This document shows, piece after piece, positions 1 through 6,035 of a DNA stretch of 6,171 nt. Origin of the DNA: Myxococcales bacterium (GTDB taxonomy: Bacteria; Myxococcota; Bradymonadia; UBA7976; UBA1532); assembly GCA_020430675.1 (NCBI GenBank), contig JAGQJJ010000264.1, positions 1 to 6,171 of the forward strand, in the 5' to 3' direction. Under the pieces are notes generated by a model. It saw only the letters and a list, made by a program, of their open reading frames with translations. It was not told the origin of the DNA and ran no database searches. The position numbers were made by a program, and so were the translations under genes. The stretch's first letter is position 1, and each line of letters begins with the position of its first letter.

Positions 1-2
1 GG

Positions 3-371
3 CCACCGGAACAGGATGAGTGCGCGGTCTACTGGACCCACGTCGTGGCCGTCTTCGAATGCGCAGGGGGCGTGATTGACGACGTCGACGGTGGAGCCTG
101 CGTGATCACGGGCGGTGCGGCGGCTTGCTTCACCACGACCGATTGTGACGCCGAATCCGCGATCAACCGCCTTGGGGACATGCGGCTGCCGAGCTGCAAT
201 GGTGGCTTGTTGCGGCTCTTTGTGGGCGTCTTGCGAGGTGTCAACACGCTGGCCTCGTTGCAGTGCGCGGTCGACGCGGTGGCTCGACTGGACTGGTGCG
301 AAGGCGACGCCGAGGCCCGGGCGGCGACCGGCTGCATGAACTACACCCTCACCATCGAGCGCACGCGCTGA
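3..371 (+). CDS. Cys-rich protein of unknown function, C-terminal part (5' end outside window)
   Basis: The frame is open from the left edge and ends at TGA 369-371, giving 122 visible residues. A GTG at 45 lies in this frame, but the frame is already open before it, so the real start is probably upstream of the window. Codons are mostly G/C at the third position, as in neighbouring genes, which supports real coding. The visible part has nine cysteines (fragment residues 7, 20, 33, 42, 48, 65, 88, 99, 111), fairly evenly spread, which suggests an exported disulfide-bonded protein. No catalytic motif or known domain was recognised. The next gene starts 76 bases downstream on the same strand and no terminator is visible between them, so co-transcription is possible. 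Confidence 0.7.
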   Translation, partial: PPEQDECAVYWTHVVAVFECAGGVIDDVDGGACVITGGAAACFTTTDCDAESAINRLGDMRLPSCNGGLLRLFVGVLRGVNTLASLQCAVDAVARLDWCEGDAEARAATGCMNYTLTIERTR

Positions 372-437
372 CCGTCGGCGCGAGATTGCCGTAGCGTCAC
401 GACACCAAGCGTAGGACGATGCGCGCAGACCATGATT

Positions 438-445
438 GGGGGGAA
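438..445 (+). promoter_or_regulatory. Ribosome binding site deciding the M28 peptidase start
   Basis: A run of six G followed by AA ends two bases before the ATG at 448. This purine run marks ATG 448 as the start rather than the in-frame TTG at 436, which lies upstream of the run and would add four residues before an otherwise typical lipoprotein signal peptide. Confidence 0.65.
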
Positions 446-447
446 TC

Positions 448-2217
448 ATGAACGCGCTTCGATTGCTTTGGGCGTCGTTGCTGGCCGGTGGGCTCTGCCT
501 GGCCGTGGGCTGCGACGATGAAGAAGAGACCGCGGTCGACGCGGCGGCGCAGCATGACGAGGGCGCCGCGCCCGATGAAGGCGGTGCGGTGGACCAGGGC
601 GCCGATGGCGAGGTCTCGACCGAAGAGATCATCAATGGGTTGGTCGCCTCGGTCGACCAGGATCGCATCGCCGAAGACATCCGCTTTCTCAGCCAGGGCT
701 CGCGCACCTCGCCCGACGGGGCCAACTGGCAGGCGGCGCAGGATCGCTGCGCCGATGTCTTCCTCGCCGCGGGCCTGGAGGTCACGCGGCAGCCCTTGGT
801 CGACGGCGGGGTCAATGTCATCGGCGTGCTGCCGGGCACGACGCGGGCGGCCGAGCAGATCCTGGTCGGTGCGCATTATGACTCGCCCTATGGCTGCAAC
901 GGCGCCGATGACAACGCCAGCGGCACCGCGGGCGTGCTCGAGGCGGCGCGCGCGCTCGGCGGGCGGCGGTACGAGCGCACGCTGGTCTTCGTCTGCTTCG
1001 ACGAAGAGGAGTACGGCCTCAAGGGCTCGGTGGACTATGCGGCGCGCGCGCGGATGCGGGGCGATGACCTGCGCGGCGTGCTGGTTCTGGAGATGATCGG
1101 CTATACCGACAACACGCCGAACAGCCAGCGCCTGCCCAACGGGGTGGATCTGGCGTTTCCGGACGTCGCCGCTGCGGTCACCGCGCGCGAAAATCGCGGC
1201 GACTTCCTGTTCCACATCGCCGATGACACGCCCGAGATGTTCGAGTACCTGACCGCGTCGGCGACGGCCGCCGAGCTGCCACTGATCGGCGTGCGCTTTG
1301 ATGAGCTGCTGCGCACGGCCGATCTCACCAGCAACTTCCGGCGCTCGGACCACGCGGCGTTCTGGGCCGAAGGCTTCCCGGCGATCATGCTGACCGACAC
1401 CGCCGAGTTTAGAAACCCCTACTACCATTGCGCGCTGGGCGATGATGACTTCGAGACGATCGACGCCGCGTTTGCGCGGTCGGCGGTCGCGACCACCGTC
1501 GGCGTGCTGGCCCGCGCCGCGGTGCCCGCCGAGGGCGAGGCGCCCACGGGCCGGGTGGTCGACGCCGCGCCGGTGAGCGACCCGAGCCCGTTGCTCTGCG
1601 ACCCCCTGGCTGGCACTTGCGATGACGGTCGACGCTGTACGCTGGTGTCGAACAACGGGCTCTCGCTGGCCTGCAACCCCCCGACCCCCGATGGCCTGCC
1701 GCTCGACGCGGAGTGCGTGCGCGACGCGATGGGCGGCGACACCTGCGCCCAGGGGCTGTTCTGCACCTTGACCGGACGGGCGTCGAACGCAACGCGGCGT
1801 TGCCGACCCCTTTGCACCACCGCTGCGGACTGCGGACCTGGCGAGGTCTGCCCGCTCTTCGCCGCCGTGCCTGGCGTCGGCAATTGCATCGAGGGGTGCG
1901 ATCCGTTTGCCAATGACACCTGCATGCCTGGCACCTCGTGCGGCGTCCTGGAGGATGCCATGCGGCATGAGGTGGGCACGCATTGCCTGCTCGCGGGCGC
2001 GGTGCCCGAGGGCGGCACCTGCGGCGACGCCAACAACCGCTGCGCGCCCGGCCTGACCTGCCAGAACACCCTGTCGGTCGGCCGGGGCCTCGGGTGTCTG
2101 GCCATCTGCCGCGTCTCAGAGAACAACTGCAACGCCGGGCGTACCTGCCGGCGACATGCCGATCGCGGGCTGTCCGAGGACTTTGGCTATTGCATTCCGA
2201 ACGAAGCGCTCCGATGA
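448..2217 (+). CDS. Lipoprotein M28-family zinc peptidase with Cys-rich C-terminal repeats
   Basis: This 589-residue protein starts with a lipoprotein signal peptide ending in Ala-Val-Gly-Cys22, then an acidic linker (about 23-60) and an M28 metallopeptidase domain (about 65-355). The two-zinc site can be read by comparison with the Streptomyces griseus aminopeptidase: His143 and Asp145 (AHYDS), Asp155 before Asn (GADDNASG), catalytic Glu187 with ligand Glu188 (EEEYGLKGS), Glu215 (LEMIGY, where many members have Asp) and His302 (SDHAAFW). The set is complete, so it should be active, probably as an aminopeptidase or other exopeptidase; the substrate is unknown. Residues 384-582 hold 24 cysteines in six regular units, absent from minimal M28 enzymes. 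The protein is expected to be membrane-anchored outside the cytoplasm. Its stop overlaps the start of the amine oxidase gene (ATGA), so the two are probably translated together. Confidence 0.92.
   Translation: MNALRLLWASLLAGGLCLAVGCDDEEETAVDAAAQHDEGAAPDEGGAVDQGADGEVSTEEIINGLVASVDQDRIAEDIRFLSQGSRTSPDGANWQAAQDRCADVFLAAGLEVTRQPLVDGGVNVIGVLPGTTRAAEQILVGAHYDSPYGCNGADDNASGTAGVLEAARALGGRRYERTLVFVCFDEEEYGLKGSVDYAARARMRGDDLRGVLVLEMIGYTDNTPNSQRLPNGVDLAFPDVAAAVTARENRGDFLFHIADDTPEMFEYLTASATAAELPLIGVRFDELLRTADLTSNFRRSDHAAFWAEGFPAIMLTDTAEFRNPYYHCALGDDDFETIDAAFARSAVATTVGVLARAAVPAEGEAPTGRVVDAAPVSDPSPLLCDPLAGTCDDGRRCTLVSNNGLSLACNPPTPDGLPLDAECVRDAMGGDTCAQGLFCTLTGRASNATRRCRPLCTTAADCGPGEVCPLFAAVPGVGNCIEGCDPFANDTCMPGTSCGVLEDAMRHEVGTHCLLAGAVPEGGTCGDANNRCAPGLTCQNTLSVGRGLGCLAICRVSENNCNAGRTCRRHADRGLSEDFGYCIPNEALR
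1597..2193 (+). repeat. Six tandem tetracysteine units in the M28 protein (residues 384-582)
   Basis: The region encodes 24 cysteines that divide cleanly into six units of C-x(5-9)-C-x2-G-x2-C-x(11-14)-C. First Cys of each unit: 384, 423, 456, 484, 525, 554. The central CxxGxxC is invariant in spacing and in its Gly: CDDGRRC, CAQGLFC, CGPGEVC, CMPGTSC, CAPGLTC, CNAGRTC. Units 2-3, 3-4 and 5-6 are separated by exactly three residues. Other positions vary, so this is a protein-level repeat rather than a recent DNA duplication. It probably forms small disulfide-bonded modules used for binding or spacing; the function is inferred. Confidence 0.85.
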
Positions 2218-3605
2218 GATCCGGCTGGACCCGCCGCGGCCTGCTGCGGGCGCTGGCGGCGGCGTTGGCGGCGCCGGCGCTCGCCGGCTGCTCGGGTGGC
2301 CCGCGCGCGGCCAGCGCAGGTGCAAAGCCGGTGGGCGAGACGCGCTCGGTGATCGTGGTCGGCGCGGGCATCGCCGGCCTCGCCGCGGCGCAGCGCCTCA
2401 TCGCGCGCGGCGTTGAGCGGGTGGTGGTGCTCGAAGCGCGCGATCGCATCGGCGGCCGGCTGCACAGCGTGACGCGCGATGGCATGACCTATGACATGGG
2501 CGCCTCGTGGCTGCATGGCATCGACAGCAACCCACTGGTCGCGCTGGTGGACGATCTGGGCCTGCGGCGCGTGGTCACCGACTATGATGCGCGCACCGAC
2601 TACGATCGCAGCGGTCGCGAGGTCGACGATGACTATGAGGACCGCCTGACGGCCTTGCTCGAAGCCATCGAAGCGCTGGCCGAAGCGGGGCCCGATCGCT
2701 CGCTGCGCGAAGTCTTCGACGAGGCGCTGCGGCGATCCGGCGCCAGCGCGACCGAGGCCGAGATCATGCGCTATGCGCTCAACGTCGAGGTCGAGTGCGA
2801 GTTTGGCGCCTCGGCCGATGCGCTGTCGGCGCAATGCTTCGACGAGGGCGTCGAGTATGAGGGTGACGATGCCATCATCCCGGCGGGTTACAGCCGGCTC
2901 GCCGAGTCGCTCGCCGCCGGCCTTGATGTGCGCTTGGGTCAGGTGGTGACCGCGGTCGAGGTGCTCGATGGCGGGGTCGAGATCACCGCCAACGGCGAGG
3001 TCTTCCTGGCAGATCGGGCGATCATCACGCTGCCGCACGGGGTGTTGCAGGCCGGCGTCGTCGAGTTCAGCCCGGTGCTGTCGAGCGCCAAGCTGCGCGC
3101 CATCGGTCGCCTGCATTCCGGGCTGTTGCAGAAGGTCTGGCTGCGCTTCGACGAAGCCTTCTGGCATGAGGCCGGCGATGACGTCTTCATCGGTTATCGC
3201 GGCGGCGACGGGCGCTTTGAGGAGTGGCTCGACCTGTCGGCGGTGCCGGGCCTGGAGGGCACGCCGGTTCTGCTGGCGCTGAACGCGGGCACCGTGGCCG
3301 AGGCATATGAAGCCATGACCGATGATGCCATCGTTGCCGATGCCATGCAGGCGCTGCGGGTCATCTTTGGTGATGACATCCCGGTGCCATCCGATGCCTT
3401 GGTCTCGCGCTGGGGGCAGGATGCCTTCTCGCGCGGCGCCTACTCGTCACTGGGCGTCGGCGCCTGCCGCGAAGACCGGGTGGCGATGGCGGCCATCGAG
3501 CATGGCCGGCTGCACTTCGCGGGCGAGGCGACCTCGGTCGACAACCCATCGAGCGCGCAGGGGGCCTGGGCCTCGGGGCTGCGGGCCGCCGACGAGGTGT
3601 CATGA
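2214..3605 (+). CDS. Tat-exported flavin amine oxidase lipoprotein (polyamine oxidase-like)
   Basis: A 463-residue FAD-dependent amine oxidase. The N-terminus has a twin-arginine motif (TRRGLLR, residues 6-12) and a lipobox Leu-Ala-Gly-Cys26, so the enzyme probably folds with FAD in the cytoplasm and is exported by Tat as a lipoprotein. The FAD dinucleotide fold follows: GAGIAG (50-55), Glu74 at the end of the second strand, then RIGGRL. GASWLHG (96-102), SRWGQDAFSRGAYS (398-411) and the C-terminal FAGEATS (435-441) are typical of the amine oxidase/LSD1/polyamine oxidase family, and Lys307 (LLQKVWL) matches the conserved Lys near flavin N5. Expected reaction: oxidation of an amine or amino acid by O2, giving H2O2; the substrate cannot be read. 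ATG 2214 overlaps the peptidase stop (ATGA) with only a weak GAAG upstream, suggesting translational coupling. Confidence 0.9.
   Translation: MRSGWTRRGLLRALAAALAAPALAGCSGGPRAASAGAKPVGETRSVIVVGAGIAGLAAAQRLIARGVERVVVLEARDRIGGRLHSVTRDGMTYDMGASWLHGIDSNPLVALVDDLGLRRVVTDYDARTDYDRSGREVDDDYEDRLTALLEAIEALAEAGPDRSLREVFDEALRRSGASATEAEIMRYALNVEVECEFGASADALSAQCFDEGVEYEGDDAIIPAGYSRLAESLAAGLDVRLGQVVTAVEVLDGGVEITANGEVFLADRAIITLPHGVLQAGVVEFSPVLSSAKLRAIGRLHSGLLQKVWLRFDEAFWHEAGDDVFIGYRGGDGRFEEWLDLSAVPGLEGTPVLLALNAGTVAEAYEAMTDDAIVADAMQALRVIFGDDIPVPSDALVSRWGQDAFSRGAYSSLGVGACREDRVAMAAIEHGRLHFAGEATSVDNPSSAQGAWASGLRAADEVS
3600..3605. other. Convergent stop codons in the palindrome TCATGA
   Basis: TCATGA equals its own reverse complement. 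It gives TGA at 3603-3605 to the plus-strand amine oxidase and TGA at 3602-3600 to the minus-strand GDT1 gene. The two genes therefore overlap by six bases and leave no intergenic space for a shared terminator. Confidence 0.95.
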
Positions 3606-3872
3606 CCGCCAGAGCATCCAGGCCCCGAGCAGCACAAAAGCGGCGCCGGCCGCGCGGGTGAGCCAACGCGGGTCGACCAGCTTGTTGACGATGCCACCGG
3701 CGAGCACGCCGAGCGCGGTCGAGAGCACCAGCGCGGCGGCGGCGGCGGCGAAGACCGTCCAGCGGCCGCCGGGCGTGCGCGCGGCGAAGACCATGGTCGC
3801 GAGCTGGGTCTTGTCGCCCAGCTCGGCGAGGAAGACGGTGCCAAACACCGTCGCAAACATCCGCCAATCCAT
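3600..3872 (-). CDS. Half-size TMEM165/GDT1 (UPF0016) family cation transporter
   Basis: A 90-residue hydrophobic protein with the family signature Glu17-Leu-Gly-Asp-Lys-Thr22 (ELGDKTQL) in its first membrane segment, an Ala/Val-rich second segment (about 38-60) and a third near the C-terminus (about 73-88). UPF0016 proteins export Mn2+ or Ca2+ in exchange for protons. Most have two such domains with two ExGD[KR][ST] motifs; this one has only one, so it must pair with itself or with a second half-transporter not visible here. ATG 3872 is preferred because GAGAGA lies 8 bases upstream, overlapping the stop of the preceding gene; Met5 (3860) is an alternative. It is the last gene of the minus-strand operon, 10 bases after the lipoprotein gene, and its stop overlaps that of the convergent amine oxidase gene. 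Confidence 0.85.
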   Translation of the reverse strand: MDWRMFATVFGTVFLAELGDKTQLATMVFAARTPGGRWTVFAAAAAALVLSTALGVLAGGIVNKLVDPRWLTRAAGAAFVLLGAWMLWRS

Positions 3873-3882
3873 GCGTTGTCTC

Positions 3883-4602
3883 TCAGGGCGTGAACACCGG
3901 CACGTCGTCGGTGGTGATCGGGCCGACATAGAAGCGGGCCAGGGCGGTCTGCTGGGTGTCGCGGTCGTGCACGCGGCAGAAGACCTGGCGCTCGCCGATG
4001 AAGGTGCCGCGCTCGGTGCGCTGCCACATCTCGGGCGGCCAGCGCTGCTCGGCGGGGCCCCAGCAATCGGTCTGGAACGCCGCCGGATCGAGGCTCAGCG
4101 CGGCGATCTGGCGATCGAAGAGCGCGGCGGCGTCGACCGGATTGCGCACCGTGGACTCGCCGTCGCGCAGCGGGCAGCCCAGGTCGCAGGCCAGCACGCG
4201 CGGCTCGCCGGGCGCGCCGGGCACCGGCGGCAGCGTGCGCGGGCCGAGCGGGAAGAAGTAGATGGCCGCCGCCGCGTTGGGGCCGCCGAGGATGGCATCG
4301 CAGCGGATGCCATCTTCACCGATGCGCCACGGGCCCGGATCGCCGGGGCGATGGTCGGGCGCGAGCCAGCGCATGCCGGGGCCGCAGTCGATGTCTTCGG
4401 GGCCGGGTCGGCTGCCGCGGCAGGTGATCAGGCGAGTGACCGCGGCTTCGGCGGCCTGCAGGTCGGTGGCCGGGGTCAGCGGGCAGTCGACCGTGGGCGC
4501 CAGCGGGTGGTCGGTATTGACGGGATCGTTCAAGTCATCGAGCGTGTCGCAGGCGCAGAGGCCGGCGGCCAACGCGAGCGCCGCGACGCTGAGGGGTCTC
4601 AT
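3883..4602 (-). CDS. Predicted lipoprotein of unknown function
   Basis: A 239-residue protein with a signal peptide ending Leu15-Cys16-Ala17-Cys18, where Cys18 is the likely lipidated residue, followed by Asp-rich residues. After Cys18 it has eight more cysteines (40, 61, 73, 101, 139, 143, 180, 209), an even number that would allow four disulfides. It is rich in Pro, Trp and acidic residues and has no membrane segment after the signal. I do not recognise a family. ATG 4602 overlaps the stop of the dehydrogenase gene (ATGA), with GAGGG about 7 bases upstream. It lies between a dehydrogenase and a metal transporter gene in an apparent operon, but this does not fix its role. Strongly third-position G/C-rich codons support real coding. 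Confidence 0.8.
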   Translation of the reverse strand: MRPLSVAALALAAGLCACDTLDDLNDPVNTDHPLAPTVDCPLTPATDLQAAEAAVTRLITCRGSRPGPEDIDCGPGMRWLAPDHRPGDPGPWRIGEDGIRCDAILGGPNAAAAIYFFPLGPRTLPPVPGAPGEPRVLACDLGCPLRDGESTVRNPVDAAALFDRQIAALSLDPAAFQTDCWGPAEQRWPPEMWQRTERGTFIGERQVFCRVHDRDTQQTALARFYVGPITTDDVPVFTP

Positions 4603-5432
4603 CCCTGGCCCTCAGCCCCACGCGGGCCGGTGAGCTGGGCGGTGACCACGCGCACCGTGCGGGCGAGGCCGCCGGGCATGACGCGCCGCGCGAGCTGCAT
4701 CCAGGCTTCGGGGTAGACCAGCACCAGGAAGCGGTCGCGCTCGATGGCGCGCAGGGTGGCCAGGGCCACGTCCGATGGACCGCGGTTGGGTCGGTTGAGC
4801 AGCTTGTCGGCGGCCTTGCGGCTGCGATCGGAGCTGAAGCGGCCCGAGGCGGCGATCTGGGTGGGCAGAAAGCCGGGGCAGACGACATGCACGCCGAGCT
4901 GCGTGGGATCGGACTCATCGCGCAGCGACTCGGAGTAGCCGACCACCGCGCATTTGCTGGCGCAGTAGGCGCCCATCAGCGGCGCGCCGGCGAGGCCTGC
5001 GGCCGAGGCGGTGTTGATGATATGCGCCTTGCCCGGCGCGGCGCGCATGGCCGGGCCGAAGAAGTGGCAGCCATAGATGACGCCCCAGAGGTTGGCGCGC
5101 AGCATCCAGTCCCAGTCTTCGAGCGGGGTGGTCAGCAGGTCGCCGCCGACGGCGACGCCGGCGTTGTTGAAGAGCAGGTCGAGCGGGCCGAGCTTTGCGT
5201 GCACCTTCTCGGCCAGGGCCGCCATCTGCTCGCGGTCGCCGACATCGATCGTCTCGGCCATCACCACGGCACCGCCCAGCGCGCCCTGGCGCACCGCCAG
5301 CTTGCGGGCGTCGACGTCGCAGATGACCAGCCGCGCGCCGCGGGCGGCCAGCGCGTTGCACATGGCCGCGCCGATGCCGCTCGCCGCGCCGGTCACCAGC
5401 GCGAGGCGGCCCTCGAACGGATCTTCACGCAT
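4599..5432 (-). CDS. Classical short-chain dehydrogenase/reductase (SDR)
   Basis: A 277-residue cytoplasmic oxidoreductase with the complete classical SDR set: cofactor loop TGAASGIG (14-21), Asp39 at the end of the second strand (VICDVD, favouring NAD over NADP), NNAG (89-92), Asn114 (RANLWGV), catalytic Ser143 (NTASAAG), Tyr156-x3-Lys160 (YCASK) and Pro-Gly (186-187). The C-terminal stretch after about residue 230 is longer than in minimal SDRs and ends in basic and hydrophobic segments. The substrate, probably an alcohol or ketone, cannot be read. ATG 5432 lies inside the last codons of the thioesterase gene (8-base overlap), with GGGGGAG 7 bases upstream as a clear ribosome site. The stop overlaps the next gene by ATGA. 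Pairing with a thioesterase hints at acyl-CoA or lipid-type metabolism, which is inference. Confidence 0.93.
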   Translation of the reverse strand: MREDPFEGRLALVTGAASGIGAAMCNALAARGARLVICDVDARKLAVRQGALGGAVVMAETIDVGDREQMAALAEKVHAKLGPLDLLFNNAGVAVGGDLLTTPLEDWDWMLRANLWGVIYGCHFFGPAMRAAPGKAHIINTASAAGLAGAPLMGAYCASKCAVVGYSESLRDESDPTQLGVHVVCPGFLPTQIAASGRFSSDRSRKAADKLLNRPNRGPSDVALATLRAIERDRFLVLVYPEAWMQLARRVMPGGLARTVRVVTAQLTGPRGAEGQG

Positions 5433-5850
5433 CCACCGTCTCCCCCGGCAGCGCGTAGCTGCCCGTCACCAGCGCCACCGGCTCGGACTCCCCAGCCGAG
5501 TAGAGGCGCACTTCGAGCACGGCCAGCCGGCGGCCCAGGCGGACCAGCTCGGACTCGGCCACCACATCGACCGGCTTGGGCCGGCGCAGGAAGTGAATCG
5601 CCAGGTGCGCGGTGACCGCGCCGAAGGCTTCGTCGACGTGGCCGAGCACCGCGGCGTACATCGCGGCGTCGGCGAGCCCCATCAACGCCGGGCCGGCGAC
5701 GGTGCCGCCGGGGCGCACCATGCTCTGCTTGAACGGGTAGCGCACCCGGGCGCCGCGCGACGTCACCGCTTCGACGTGCAGACCGTGCTCATCGGCCTCG
5801 GGCACGCCCTGGCGGATGAGGGTCTCGATCTCGGCGGCGGTCCGCTTCAC
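5425..5850 (-). CDS. PaaI-like hotdog-fold thioesterase
   Basis: A 141-residue single hotdog domain. The region GTVAGPALMGLADAAMYA (49-66) matches the central helix of the PaaI/4HBT thioesterases, where Asp61 aligns with the catalytic Asp of E. coli PaaI (SLADTA). The later strands (AHLAIHFLRRP, 81-91) also fit the family. The usual HGG before the helix is replaced by Ala-Gly-Pro here. Expected reaction: hydrolysis of an acyl-CoA thioester in the cytoplasm; the acyl group is unknown. The start is GTG 5850, with GAGG a few bases upstream; the only internal Met codons near the N-terminus come too late (Met44). It is the first gene of the minus-strand operon and overlaps the dehydrogenase gene by 8 bases. 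Confidence 0.87.
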   Translation of the reverse strand: MKRTAAEIETLIRQGVPEADEHGLHVEAVTSRGARVRYPFKQSMVRPGGTVAGPALMGLADAAMYAAVLGHVDEAFGAVTAHLAIHFLRRPKPVDVVAESELVRLGRRLAVLEVRLYSAGESEPVALVTGSYALPGETVDA

Positions 5851-5883
5851 GGCGCCTCGCAGGCGATGGGGGTCACGCGGCGA

Positions 5884-5891
5884 GGTATATC
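5884..5891 (-). promoter_or_regulatory. Candidate -10 element of the thioesterase-SDR operon
   Basis: On the minus strand this reads GATATACC, the most AT-rich hexamer in the region, about 35 bases before GTG 5850. It sits in the loop of the inverted repeat GCGGCG (5877-5882) / CGCCGC (5893-5898). No good -35 was found at 16-18 bases, so this is a weak call. Confidence 0.3.
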
Positions 5892-5960
5892 ACGCCGCCT
5901 CACGCTGGCGCACGCGAGCCGGCGCGCCTCGCCTGGGTGGCGGCGATCGGTCGGTGCGGC

Positions 5961-5990
5961 TTGACGCAACCCGGCGCTTCGTGGTGTTCG
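5961..5990 (+). promoter_or_regulatory. Candidate promoter of the right-hand lipoprotein gene
   Basis: TTGACG at 5961-5966 is close to the -35 consensus. At 18 bases there is TGTTCG (5985-5990), a poor -10. It would place the transcription start near 5997, giving a leader of about 40 bases that includes the hairpin at 6008-6021. Confidence 0.3.
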
Positions 5991-6007
5991 GTGATGTTCG
6001 TTTGTTC

Positions 6008-6021
6008 GGGGCTTCGGCCCC
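6008..6021 (+). promoter_or_regulatory. Leader hairpin with C(UUCG)G loop before the ribosome site
   Basis: GGGGC-TTCG-GCCCC forms a perfect five-pair stem closed by the very stable cUUCGg tetraloop. It ends one base before the purine run GGGGAG (6023-6028) that serves ATG 6036. No T tract follows on either strand, so it does not look like an intrinsic terminator; it may act on mRNA stability or ribosome access. Confidence 0.5.
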
Positions 6022-6035
6022 CGGGGAGATGTCAG

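Larger units (their letters stand above)
5851..6035. other. Divergent intergenic region between the thioesterase and a lipoprotein gene
   Basis: This 185-base stretch has no supported gene and separates the minus-strand operon from the plus-strand lipoprotein gene, so it should hold both promoters. It contains three TCACGC copies (5873, 5890, 5900), a GCGGCG-N10-CGCCGC inverted repeat around TATATC, a TTGACG, five TTCG motifs and a stable hairpin. Confidence 0.7.

Noticed and set aside
372..447. Possible promoter before the M28 gene (TTGCCG at 386, TAGGAC at 412)
   Set aside because: The spacing is 20 bases and both elements match the consensus poorly; not better than chance in this composition.
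397..1983. Long minus-strand open frame of 528 codons opposite the M28 gene
   Set aside because: Its translation is Arg/Ala/Gly/His-rich with no motif, and it lies opposite a gene with a complete active site; it is an antisense shadow of third-position G/C bias.
2187..3167. Minus-strand open frame of 326 codons opposite the amine oxidase
   Set aside because: Shadow of a gene with a full set of FAD motifs; no recognisable domain of its own.
3640..3653. Hairpin GCGGC-GCCG-GCCGC followed by TTTT on the minus strand, resembling an intrinsic terminator
   Set aside because: It lies inside the GDT1 coding region before its last membrane segment and the T run is only four bases, so it would truncate a conserved protein; more likely Ala/Gly codon use.
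3322..4716. Plus-strand open frame of 464 codons crossing the convergent junction
   Set aside because: It overlaps the amine oxidase in another frame and then runs antisense to GDT1 and the lipoprotein, all well supported; the product is low-complexity and unlike any family.
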